Below are positions 32,682-44,315 of a stretch of DNA of 64,000 nucleotides, piece after piece. Position 1 is the first letter of the stretch. Every line of letters starts with the position of its first letter. The notes under the pieces are model-generated. The model saw nothing but the letters and a program-made list of their open reading frames with translations, had not been told where the DNA came from and ran no database searches. The position numbers and the translations under genes are program-made. Origin of the DNA: Tuctoria greenei (Eukaryota; Streptophyta; Magnoliopsida; Poales; Poaceae); assembly GCA_036927565.1 (NCBI GenBank), contig JAYESD010000004.1, positions 89,098,942-89,162,941 of the forward strand, written 5' to 3'.

Positions 32682-34730
32682 TCATTCTTCCGCTTCGTTG
32701 ACCAGATCAATACCATATGTCACTCTTTCACCAGACTCAAACCAATTCAATGGTGTGCGGCACTTGGTCAACTGATCAACTATCACCCAAATCGAATCAT
32801 GCTTACGGAAAGTGAGGGGTAACCCAACAATGAAATCCATGCTGATGTCTTTCCACTTCCATGCTGGCATGTTCAAGGGTTGTAACTGTCCAGCTTGCCT
32901 CAAATGATCGGCTTTCACCCGCCGACATGTATCACATTTGGATACATACTTTGCAATCTCTCGCTTCATCCAGGACCACCAAAATTTCTTCTTCAGATCC
33001 TGGTACATCTTGTTGCTACCTGGATGAATAGAGTACTTGGATAAGTGTGCTTCATCCAAGACCTTCTTTTGGAGCTCCATGTCATGGGGTACGACTATAC
33101 GGTCTTTAAACCAAATAGTACCGTGATCATCACATCGAAAGCATTTCATCTCCCCTTTCTTCATTCTTCGTCGAATGTGCGACATTCCCTTTTCTTCCTT
33201 CTGAGCCTCTACAATATCTTCCCTGATGGTAGGGATGAGAGCTAGATTGTAGAGCGCTCCATATGGAACCAAGTATAAACTCAGCTCGTCCTCTTCCATT
33301 GAAATGATCGACAGATGATTGACATGAGACTTGCGGCTCAGCGCATTTGCAACCACATTTGCTTTGCCAGGATGGTACTGGATCTCAATCTCATTGTCCT
33401 TGATCAATTCCAACCATCTTCGCTGTCGCATATTCAAGTCTTTCTGGGTGAAAATGTACTTCAAACTCTTTTGATCAGGGTCGAGATGCACTAGATTGCC
33501 TAATAGATAGTGCCTCCACATCTTCAATGCGAGCACCACGGCAGCGAGCTCAAGATCATGAGTAGGATAATGTTGTTCATGATTCTGAAGCTGCCGAGAT
33601 CCATACGTGATCACTCTTCTATCTTGCATGAGTACACAACCAAGACCAATGCCAGATGCATCAAAATAGACGTCAAATGGTTTGGTTGTGTCTGGCTGAG
33701 CCAACACCGGTGCTGTTGTGAGGTGGTTCATCAAAGCTTGAAATGCTTCTTCACATTCTTTAGTCCATACATATCTTGTTCCCTTCTTCAGTAGTTCCGT
33801 CATTGGTTTAGCTATCTTTGAGAAACTCAGAATGAACCTCCGATAATAGCCAGCCAAGCCAAGGAAACTACGAACTTCATGTACGGACTTGGGAGATTTC
33901 CACTCCAGGACTTGTACAATTTTGCTTGGATCAACGGCAATACCATCAGCCGAGATGATGTGCCCTAGAAATGGCACTTGGCGGATCCAAAACTCACACT
34001 TACTGAACTTTGCATACAGTTTGTGATCCCTTAAACGTTGCAGCACAATATGCAAGTGTTTAGTGTGTTCTTCTTCAAATTTAGAATACACCAAGATGTC
34101 GTCAATGAATACCACGACAAACTTGTCCAACTCCGGCATAAACACCGAATTCATGAGATACATGAAGTGAGCTGGTGCATTGGTCAACCCAAAGGACATG
34201 ACAAGGTACTCATACAGCCCATACCTCGTAGAGAATGCGGTTTTAGGAATGTCCTCAGGTCGAATCGTAATCTTATGATAACTTGAACGAAGGTACATCT
34301 TTGAGAACACCTTAGCACCCACTAGTTGATCGAATAAGATATCAATGTGTGGTAGTGGATACTTGTTTTTGATGGTGACCGCATTCAGTGGATGATAGTC
34401 CACACACAACCTCAACGTCTCATCCTTCTTCTTCACAAACAACACGGAACAACCCCAAGGTGATGAACTTGGGCGAATAAAACCCTTGCTCAATAAGTCA
34501 TTCAGCTGCTCCTTCAATTCCTCAAGTTCCTTCGGTGCCATCCTATACGGCTTCCTTGAGATTGGCATGGTTCCTGGCGTAAGTTCAATCTTGAACTCAA
34601 CATCACGTTCCGGTGGCATGCCCGGAAGATTGTCAGGAAACACGTCTGGATATTCAAACACTACGGGGGTATCCTCAAGCTCCTTGGCACTTGTGTGATG
34701 CACCGCTGACACTCTTGGTGCGGTATCCAA
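32682..34730 (-). pseudogene. Chromovirus E RT, RNase H and integrase start, core deleted
   Basis: This 682-codon frame holds Gypsy RT (PISRKPYRMAPKELEELKEQ, KKKDETLRLCVDYHPLNAVT, FVVVFIDDILVYSK with F-I-D-D near 34093-34110). RNase H has PFDVYFDASGIGLGCVLMQD and LELAAVVLALKMWRHYL. The integrase zinc finger is H-H-C-C (HLSKYSIHPG, CDTC). After MDFIVGLPLTFRKHDSIWVI the frame jumps at QLTKCRTPLNW to sequence normally some 130-150 residues further on. The second D and the E of the catalytic triad are therefore gone. Frame is preserved across the deletion. Confidence 0.9.
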
Positions 34731-34820
34731 AAGATTTCAAGTGTTGCTACCATTGAATTGAGAATTCAGTTGGACAGTCCGCGAGCTGATATCAAAGATA
34801 GCTCCATGATGTGTCAACCA

Positions 34821-35294
34821 TTACATCCCCAAGATGAGGTCGATCTGCTGACCTTCCAAAATGATAAGGTTCACCGGATAGATACTTCCACCCATGCACA
34901 AAGGTGCTCGAGAAACAACCTCATTAGCTGAAATATTGTGTCCAGGTGAACTGACACAAAAAGGATGTGAGACAGTCACAATTGGCACTTGATGTTTCAA
35001 CACAAAAGACTTGCTCACAAAGTTATGAGTAGCTCCAGAGTCAAACAGAACGACTACTGGTTGATCATGTAAAGTAAACATGCCTACTAAAACAGGTTCT
35101 CCTTCTGGAATGTCCTCAATCGCAGCATAATTAACACTGGCAGACTTCGACGAGGTCTTCTTTTTAAGCTTATGGTGCTGATCAGAATTCTTGGAAAAGG
35201 ACAATTGGACACGGTCACGTTCCGTCTTGCGACGTTCCCGTGCTAAATGCATTCTGTGCTTTCCACTGAATTGGGGTGGACTGACAACATGCAC
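34821..35294 (-). pseudogene. Chromovirus E protease
   Basis: This 157-codon frame is in the same frame as pol and the central gag. VNYAAIEDIPEGEPVLVGMF precedes the active-site motif VVLFDSGATHNFVSKSF (D-S-G-A-T). LEGQQIDLILGM is the conserved end. Stops at about 34740-34820 separate it from RT. The catalytic motif is intact. Confidence 0.84.
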
Positions 35295-36321
35295 ATCTTG
35301 CAGAGATTGGGCTGCAAGAGTGAGATCATACTACTGAGGTGGAGAACTAGGACACACTTGCACGCTTTGCTGAGGTGCAAGTAAGGTCTCCCTTGCAGAG
35401 GAGTGATACCGAACCTGTTGTGGTTGCTCACTCGACCAAAGCTCTCAACCATACGGTAAGCAATATACCGCTCGATCCTCCTGAGGAACATCACTGATAA
35501 TATTCAGTGATGTCTTCCTCTTCCTCTTCTCTGCCTGATAGCATAGAGTTGCATCCTCCTGAACAATAGCGGTACCAACCAAGTCATTGTAGTTGCCGTT
35601 ATTGAATAACACCAGTCGAGCTCGAAGCTTGACGTTCAGTCATCGAAAGAAACAATCACATTTCAACGCCTCGGTATTCACATACTCAAGCGCATATTGA
35701 GCCAAAAGATTGAACGCCTTGGAGTATTCATAAGCACTCATTTCTCCTTGCTTCAACTCCACAAACTCCTCCAACTTGGTTTTAATCATCCCTGTAGAAA
35801 TGTGGTGTGCACGAAAAGCATCACGGAACTCCGTCCAGGTCACACGATGACCGTCCGAGAGAGTGGTGAGATATTCAGACCACCAAGCTCCTACGGATCA
35901 TTGAAGTTGTTGAGCGGCAAATAAAGCCTTCTGATACTCATCACACTGGAGTAACTCAAACTTGGCTTCAATCACCCGGAGCCAATGTTCCGACTCCAAG
36001 GGTTCCCACTCTTCTGTGAAAACTGGTCTTTGAGTTGCCAAGAAATCCAGATATGTGACTTGAGGTTGATCAAGTGGTCGAGCCTCAGGTTGTACTCCAA
36101 TGTACCAACGTCTGCAGAGACTCGGCCATCCTTGCTAAGACTTTTGCCAATCCGGTTGATGATGGCACTGGTGGTAGAGTTGAGTCATCTCCAACATGAG
36201 CAGAAATACCCGGTTCACCCTCAAAATGAGTGTGATCCATGCTGCAAGAGTGAGCATTACGGTTGAGATCCAAAGTTGCAGTACCAACTGGAATCATGAT
36301 AAAGACTGTAATATGCATCAC
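35295..36321 (-). pseudogene. Chromovirus E gag, degenerate
   Basis: The capsid core is clear at 35843-35640 (MTWTEFRDAFRAHHI, EEFVELKQGEMSAYEYSKAF). Upstream phrases such as EHWLRVIEAKFELLQCDEYQ and WWSEYL around 35860-36060 belong to the same domain. The frame at 36321-36085 probably is the N-terminus, in another frame. Several stops follow (near 35640 and 35450). I do not see an intact C-C-H-C zinc knuckle between the capsid and the protease. Confidence 0.68.
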
Positions 36322-38575
36322 TTTACAATGCAGTAGGCAAGGTGTAAATAAAGATTAGAACATTGAACTAGACCCAAGTAAGTGATACTGCCCACCAATA
36401 ACTTAACATGGTGTTTCAACTTTATGTTAATCAATCATGTGGAGTAATCACCCCTAGACCTGATGAGTGACATAAGAAGGTGAAACTAAAACGATTTGAG
36501 TTGATAATATCGCATACTGGTATGCCGTCCCGTTTCTGGTCCATCAGACCAGTCCGTAGAAATGTAATTATTTCTCACAGTTAAATGCAGAATTTGGTCT
36601 AGATTTCAACTACAGATTTATAGTAAACTCAAAAAACTTTCCAGAATGTATTACTTTGTCCCCATAGCAATTCTGGAATGGAAGATATAGACGCTTGATT
36701 AATGGTTACAAGACAGTTCAAATCTGGAATATGAACTTCAGTTCTGTTCCAGCAGACCATCCTGTATAAATTCGAAATTTGCTCCCAGTAAATGGCAGTA
36801 ATAGGACTTGAGTTGAATACAAAATTTTTGTAGCACTTCATAAACTTTCCATATTGTACTTGAACTCCTCCAGGTGAGCTCTGTATTAAAAGTTATACCG
36901 GTCTGAAGTTGAATAAAATTTTCTGGAAATTTTAACATAACCTCCCCTGTATATGTGGGTTTTTGTCCACAATTTATACAGGTATATCAAAACAATATCT
37001 TGAGGTAATGACAAAATAACCATGGTACCAAATCATGTTAATATTCCATAAATAAATTTGGTTCAGGCTTACGAAGTCGTTACACAGGTCAAAGCTCCCA
37101 AATTCCAACGATGCACAAATGATTTCTGGTCCTGGACTGCCAGAACAGCATTTGTGACAATTGGAATTGGGCTCTGATAATGAAAGATTAAGACCAGGAG
37201 GTGAATAGAAAGTTGATAGAGGACTTCATAAGCTTTCCAAAAATGTATATATAAGACTATGTCAAGTTTTAATATTAGGAGATATGACTGTCTAAATTTG
37301 ATAGATGAGTTGACTGGTTTTCTGCCAGCAGATCTGCAGTGTACCAGTTTCAACCTGGGATTTGGATTGGTTCAGTGTCGAATAAGAAAACACTTCAATT
37401 TACATAGTTGTAGTGATGCTTCTGTCCTCTACAGATATGTATCACAATAGGACAGAAAATTGTTCTACAAGAAGTTATGGTGAAAATACAGAGACTGTGT
37501 AATTGGATAAGACATTTGTAGTAGTTTTTGTGGAGTTCAGTTTACACCAAGGTAGGATTATTTTCAGTCCTAAAGACCAAAATAAACTTTGTAGTGGACT
37601 TGATGATATTTCTACCCATATAGCATATCCTTATGTTATTTTTTAACTAACCAAGATTACGACCTGGCGAAGTTGAGCAACTTCTGCCAGAAATAAAGAA
37701 CCTTGATTCTTCACGAGTTATGAGTGATATTCACCTTGCATTGTCCAAAACCTACCAGCAACTGGTAGTCGGACTTTCCAAAAAAGTAATGCAACCATTC
37801 TGACGTTGGGGATGGTCAAGTATCAAAGTCGATACTGACGGTACTACGTGCCTCACCAAAGGAAATTCTAACCGGTATATCCGGATACGTTTATAGGTGG
37901 TCCTAGTATCGTTCACTCGCAAACGTGTGCTACACGGGTTGCTACCGTAGTCAATGCTGCAAAAGACAAACAATCCCCTTTCACACCTTCACACCTCAAG
38001 GGAGGCACGGGGAAAACACGACAGGCAGTCACAATAATATACAAAAGTAAATGCACATGACTCGGGTGTGAGTCGCCCTCGAGCGAGGTCATGCCTCGAG
38101 GTACATGGCTGTAAATACGTCTGTACAACAAAGACTCCCGTACGAACCGGCTTATACACGCTCGGGCATCATGCTCCCATAGAATACGAATGATTCTAGA
38201 GAGGCATACTACCAGTTATACACCACCCGACGGGGGCTCCCACTAATTTTGAAGCACGTTGGGGTACCGCGTGTAATAGGTTCTCAGAAACATGGAAAGT
38301 TTCATAGACTCCTATTAACTTTTCTGTGCCAAGCCACGGAAAACTTCCATGCTACATCTCGCATGGTGAGCTTACCGCAATTGATCCGCTTACGGTGGCG
38401 TACTTACCTCTTACCTAACGTTGGAGCATCGTTACAGAATTAATAACATATAAGTTAGTTTACTACCTTTATAACCTATACTAGTAATAGTCCTTAATGG
38501 GAATATAGCTAATACTCACTCAACTACTTTAGAGTTTTCGAAAATAGGCTCTTTTCGAGCGCGCTATTCCCAATG
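36322..38575. other. Chromovirus E 5' leader, no gene seen
   Basis: About 2.2 kb lies between the PBS and gag. Open frames are short on both strands. Phrases such as ACTTCATAAGCTTTCC and variants recur several times (36837, 37224 and nearby), so the leader contains diverged short repeats. Long leaders are common in Tekay elements. Confidence 0.55.
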
Positions 38576-38589
38576 AAGCTCTGATACCA
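38576..38589 (-). other. Primer-binding site of chromovirus E (tRNA-iMet)
   Basis: AAGCTCTGATACCA on the plus strand reads TGGTATCAGAGCTT on the minus strand. It directly abuts the LTR edge at 38590. Confidence 0.88.
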
Positions 38590-41500
38590 TGTCTGTGAGG
38601 AGCGGAGTCCACACATCCGAGGATCTCATTGGGTGGTGCCGTGCGATGCGGCACCTAACAGCACACACGGAAAGGATACCAAAACATATAAAGTTTTCAT
38701 TTCATAATAAGAAGAGTTTACAAAAGAGTGTACAACAGGGGTACACACGCAACGGAAAATACATACTCATAATCTCACCTAACTAAGCAGGAGAGAAGAC
38801 GTCCATGCCCTAGGACACTTCTCACTAGCAACAAGCAGAACATTCAGCAGCGACGTGGTCCACATGAGATTTATCTCGATACCTCGAGATCTCATGTACA
38901 ACCTGAACATCAGAAATAAACCTAATACCTGCAAAAATTGTTAAAGCGCAAACGTGAGCATAAGGCTCAGCAAGACTAACCCTTCTCACTAGACATATGC
39001 AGGGTAAAGTCTAATCATAGGTAAGGAATAGCATAAATAGACTCTCCTACAAGTGGATCCTTATAATCATGTTTTAAGTAGCAAATGACATTCTTTAGGA
39101 ACGACACATCATAGACTCCACCATCAAACAAGAAACGTTTTGTCGATGATATGACATGCCCAAAGCACATAATGCTATTACAGCTAAAGTATGGGGAAAC
39201 TGTAAACTTTAATTTTTTCTATCTCTAAGTCACACAAGGTTGCAAGGAAATTATAATTCAATACAACATATTCTTCATGCTTCTTTAGTATTTACTACGT
39301 CACGACAAGGACGGACAAGTGGTACTCAAATAATCGCGAGGGACGGTGATTGCAACCAGGACACACCCGGACTGCACGACACGCACACCCGCGTGGGAGA
39401 CACATACCTTCTCTCCTCCCCACGTCATACGTGGCCACCTTTCACCCAAGACCCCAATGTCGACAAACCTCTTTATCCTGAGCAGAAGGTCCCCTACACG
39501 GACACGTCGAAGTTGCTCGCTAGAAGATTTACACCTTTATTCCTTCGCATCTGCATTCAAGGACAACCGAGGAGTCTCCACACTACAGTCTGGAGTTACA
39601 TCAGTTTATTGGTCCTATATACCATTATGCAACCGGTACAGTTCAAGCTTGCCCAACAGTGCCGCATACGGCACGGTCCTCAAGCGACACAGGTAGGGCT
39701 ATGCTCTCGGGATTCCATCTCGTCGACTCCTATTCCCCTTGCCCGGTCTCGTATTCATTTCATAAGCCATTTTTTCATCTTTCACCCTCATGTGAACTCT
39801 TATTCCTATCTCGTGAGTAGATTCCAACTACTCGACTTCTACCGGTATATCTACAACATTAGCATTGGCAGTTCTACATGTCAAGCTGTAAATCTTTCCA
39901 ACCCTCCCATAGGATTTGTGGATATGCAAGTGGAGTAGAAAACACCTTATACGTAATGCACAATATCAACTGAAGACGTAAGTGAATAAAACTGGACAAA
40001 AATTCAAAAAGGCTCTTAAATGCAAACCAGGGCTTGCCTTAGTTTGCGACTCGATTAAATGTCAATTGTTAGTGGTCCTTCTCTGAAGACTCCGCCAAGG
40101 ACTTCAAGTGGACACCCTGGACACTCTTGTCAATATCGATCACTACACGACATGCATATATGAATGCTAGTAAATTATAATGTATATATAGTTCATAAGC
40201 TTCTAACTATGGTTATAGTGAGTGAATGATATTCATTGGCTTTGGGATTTTTATGGTAGATGTTAGGGACTACAAGAGATACTCTTGCAAAGAACAGAAG
40301 ATGATCAGAGTAGTTTGTTGTCTCAAAAATTATGGTAAGCAATAAACTTCCAAAATTTTAGAGAAGAAACTGTAGCTTGTACATAGCTGCCAGTTGATGA
40401 TCATGATAGAGGATGTTGTCCTGGTTCTAGCAAAATTGGTTTCATAAATTTCTAAGCCTTGGGGGAGGAGATATTAAATTTCAAAGTTGGCAAGAATTTC
40501 TGGAATTATTTTATATCTGAATTTTAGCTTTTCAATTAACATTCAGTTGGTAACTGAATTAGGACCAGGAGACTAAGTCAATTAAATCCCAAATTTTTAT
40601 AGCATCTAGTGTATGACTAAAGGAAGGTTCAGTCCAAATTTAGGACACAATAAAGCAACTGAACATCTATAATAATTCAATGACTGAAAAAGGTAATTGA
40701 ATTATATAGAGCAGGTACAATGGCTCCCAAACTTTTTCTGATAATCAAGGATAGGACAATGTATTTTATGTGAATTTTGGGGATTTTCTAGTGGAAAGTT
40801 CATCTGGAAAAATTGTATTTGTATTTGGAAGGATTGTTTTCTACAGAATTTAAAAGTAAGTTTCACAAAACCTAATTGGCACTAACAGAAACTAGAGCCC
40901 AAGGCTGTCAAACAAAATTTGTTTGAAGATTTTTGGAGCAGTCTACAGAGAGTTATGGATTTTCAAAGTTGGAGCCAAATCTGGAATTAAATTCTAATTT
41001 GAATTAAACCGTGGGCCCCACCATTTTAAAATGGACCAGTGGCATTCAAACCACGCGGGGACCATAGAGAAACACCGCATAGCCAAAATAAATCCCGTGG
41101 CCACACCTGATCCGACGGGGTTAACAGACGCTGACACGCGGGGCCCGCAGTGTCATCGTCCACCTCCCGACGCGAGCGGCGCGCTCCGGCGAGCCTCGCC
41201 GGAACCAAGTTCCCGGCCACCACCGCGCCTAGTCTTGGGCGCCCAACCCTAAAATTGTGTGCTGAGCACGATGGTGGGGTCGGTGAAGCTTGCCAACGGT
41301 CGGAAACGGCGGCGCATCGGTGGCGGCGGCAACTAGGGTTCCGGCCATGTCGGAACCATCATCTCGTGGCTCGAAACTATCAGAAAAGGTTGGGGAAGAC
41401 TTCTAGAACCATGAGGGAAGGGATGGGAAGGTGAAATCGTCGTGCAACGGCCGGCAAAACAACCGTCGACGGCGACAGAGGTAACTTTTCAATGGCGGAG

Positions 41501-42818
41501 GGAAGAACTCGTGATTCTCGAGCTATGGTCTATTATTTTTGGTAATTTCCAGTTCGATATGGTGCGCAAGGAAGTGTAGAAACTATTCGCTGGCAATTGT
41601 GAAGAGTGATTAAGGGTGGAAACCAAATTCCATGAAAAACCTAGCTAGTTCATAAGCTTCGGCTGAGAGTAAAACTAGGCTAATTTGCTCGATACTCACG
41701 TAAATGAGGAACGGCTTTCACCGTCGTGCAGAGCGTGTCCAGGCGCACCACTTTGATGTTGGAGTCGAAGACCAAAACGGCTCGCAGCAGCCTGGCACCG
41801 TGGAACAGAGACCGCGCACGGCAACCTCGATGGCGAGCTCCGGGTTTGCTTCAAAATACCGGCCAAAACATCAACGAACGAAGGGATTGAACCAGAGGCT
41901 AGACGAGGGAGTTGGGAACAACTTTGCTGTTGAGAGCTTGGCGCGAGAGGCTTCCGGTTGGCCGGCAATGGACACGCGGTGCCGGTGGTCGGAATCTTGC
42001 GCCCGGGGGCGAAATGAAGCAGAGCGTCGGCTCAGCGTCGGGGAGGAAGAAATATCAACCGGGGGAGTGATAAGGAGGAGTAGGGAGCGATATTTGTAGG
42101 GCTCAAACGGAAGCAGCTCGCTGCTATCGCGCTGGGCATGCACGCCGTCGCGGTGGCGCGCGCAGCGCGCGCTGGATTGCTGCTGCACGTGGGCTGCTGA
42201 CTGCTGGGCCCCACCAGTCAGCCTCACAGCCACTGCCCACTGAGTATTTCATTTTAAAATAGTAAATGGACTCCAAAAATCATGAAACTTCGTGGATAAG
42301 TCAAGAAAAATGTGCTGAACACAATGGCGTGTTTAGATCTTTATGTTCAAATATATTTTCACCAAATTTTGAATTTGAATTTAAACTTGATTCAAATTCG
42401 CTGAGCGTCTCAAATAAAATAGCAAATGGATTGCAAAATTCATGAAACTTTTCAAGGATCTTATTTGTAACTTTAGAAGACTATAGAAAAATTTATAGCC
42501 TTATATTTGAATATTTTTGACAGGGCATGTGTGTACAGTAGCTATGTTCTATTTTGACTATTTGAGTATGTGAGGTACTATAAATTGATTTGCCCAAGCA
42601 AACCCTATTCAAATATTCCAAAATTTTGCAGAGATGATATTTGAATTTTTCTAAGATTATTGGTGAAGTATGTTTCTCATGTTAATAAAATTTTAAACAT
42701 GAGAAGAAAAGGAATTGAATAGGTTCAAGTTTATGTACATGAACATATCTTGAACCCCATTAAATTTGAATTTAGCTGACAACTGAATTTCATATTTAGA
42801 ATTAAGTGGGATTTTACA
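38590..42818 (-). repeat. 5' LTR of chromovirus E, complete, 4.2 kb
   Basis: The LTR begins TGTCTGTGAGGAGC next to the PBS and ends ATTTTACA. It matches both fragments of the left LTR. The middle is GC-rich (41050-42250) and the flanks AT-rich. The long plus-strand ORF at 39240-39938 and others inside it have no recognisable similarity and are on the wrong side for retrotransposon genes. Confidence 0.87.
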
Positions 42819-43330
42819 TAAACCAATCGATAGTAGTCACAATGAAAATCAAACCAAAAACGATGACTCGCAATGGCCTTCTCAAACTCATAGGGATAAT
42901 CAATCCAAATATCTTTGCCTTTTCTGAGCCTTTCCCTTGAAAGATGTTGCTTGCTAGCTCTGATTACCGGTTGGGGTCATGCATAGGTGGTCATCACCAA
43001 GGTTCTAAAAAGGCCTTTTGGAGGTCCATCTAGGTCCTTCTTCCTTGGAGGTGCCTTCTTGACTGGCACCTTCTTTGTTGGGACCTTTGCCTTGCCTTTG
43101 GCCTTAGCTGCCCTGCTCCCTCCGGACGCATCCACAAATCCTTTGCCTTTGTTGGCCGCTTGGGCCCTTTCTTTCTCACCCATGGTAACAAGTCTCTTCC
43201 TCCGCCTCACTTGCTCTTTAGCTGCCTGTGCTTCTGCTGCATCGCGGCCATGCTTCTTCTTTGTTATAGCTTCATGGCGAGCTAGCTCTTGAGCTATAGC
43301 TGCATTCTCCATGTCCCATCGGCGATACAC
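42819..43330 (-). pseudogene. Copia-2 third ORF, N-terminal part
   Basis: This frame starts at 43330 with a Lys/Arg/Ala-rich region (KKKHGRDAAEAQAAKEQVRR, VPTKKVPVKKAPPRKKD), comparable to the basic start of the Copia-1 third ORF. After a TGA near 42977 the same frame continues with ERLRKGKDIWIDYPYEFEKA and HRFWFDFHCDYYRLV and is interrupted by the LTR of E. The basic N-terminus suggests nucleic-acid binding or nuclear localisation, but no function is known. Confidence 0.62.
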
Positions 43331-43499
43331 CTATTGACGAGCTGCCTCTTTTTCCGTATTGGAAAGAGGAGAGTCATCGCGCTAAGACATGTTGAAGAGA
43401 TGATAACAGGAGGATTTGTGATGAGAACAACCAAGATATTGCGATAGAAGTGTAGCAAATCCGCGAAGTTAGGAGTTAACTCTAGGTTAGGCTAGACTT

Positions 43500-44085
43500 C
43501 TCTGGTCCCTAGAAGAACTAGTCAGATCGGGAACTGACTTGTCCGTACTCGGTCTGGACTAGTCCGGAACCACCTAGTGTTAAACCCTAACTATGCAATT
43601 TTTCTACAAATCTCAACAAAAGGTCACAATATTGCAAGGAAAGGATCACAATGTGTTTATGAAGCAATAGAGATCCTAGGTTATGGAAGGAGCAACCTAG
43701 AAATGAAGGATTAGGTTTTTCTCAAAAACGTACCTTGAAGGTTCAAATCCGAGCAAAACACCGGATTGGAGGGCGGAGAAGACCAGGGATTGACTTCTCG
43801 AGGCTCCAAAGTGTTGAAGGAACGGATTGTTTGAGGCTTTTGGTGGATGAACTAAAAAATTGCCAATGGGGGCATTTTTGAGAGGGGCGCGCATTTGAAA
43901 ATGTTGGAGTGGAGTGGGAGGAGTTGGGCCCGACGCTTGGGTTATATTCGCAAGGTACAGACTAGTCCGGTGGGAAACAAGACAAGTTCAATCGTCACAC
44001 CAGGACTGGACTAGACTGGCAGACCGAACTTGTCTAGGAGGCCAGACTTGTCCGGCCCTCGGGGCGGATTAGTCCAGTCCTAGAC
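43500..44085 (-). promoter_or_regulatory. GGACTAGTCC motif clusters upstream of the Copia-2 third ORF
   Basis: Two clusters (43500-43567 and 43960-44085) contain repeated variants of the palindrome GGACTAGTCCGG. Examples are CTGGACTAGTCCGG at 43554-43567, GACTAGTCCGGTG at 43960, AGACTTGTCCGG near 44044 and GGATTAGTCCAG near 44066. A TATA-like ATATAA (minus strand) is at about 43940-43946. The same core occurs in the 5' LTR (about 50190-50230). The stretch 44086-44315 shows no gene. Confidence 0.5.
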
Positions 44086-44315
44086 ACCAAATCCTCATAT
44101 ATTGAAAGATTTAAAAGGATTTATCAATATGTACTAAGTTTTCACAAATATTCTCAATGATCATGGCTAGTAAAGCTCACAAACAAACATACAATGCAAT
44201 GATTCAAGGAGACAATAATCGAAAATAGTTTGATAGAAAATTGAGGAAGGCAAGTTTTTGAAAGCATGCATAATTTTGAAAAGAATAAAAAACTAACAAT
44301 AAGATGTGCAACATT

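Larger units (their letters stand above)
17903..42818 (-). mobile_element. Tekay-like chromovirus E (Ty3/Gypsy), left LTR truncated and invaded
   Basis: The right LTR is complete (38590-42818, 4229 bp). The left LTR keeps only its U3 side, in two pieces (17903-18140 and 30299-32099) split by Copia-1. Minus-strand order is 5' LTR, tRNA-iMet PBS, long leader, gag, protease, RT, RNase H, integrase with chromodomain, PPT, 3' LTR. Very long LTRs plus a chromodomain point to the Tekay lineage. The right end lies in the third ORF of Copia-2 with TAAAC next to it (42819-42823); the matching left target site was lost in the deletion at 17855. Confidence 0.85.

Noticed and set aside
39240..39938. 232-codon plus-strand ORF
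   Set aside because: It lies wholly inside the chromovirus E LTR, has no recognisable motif, and the homologous part of LTR F does not preserve it.
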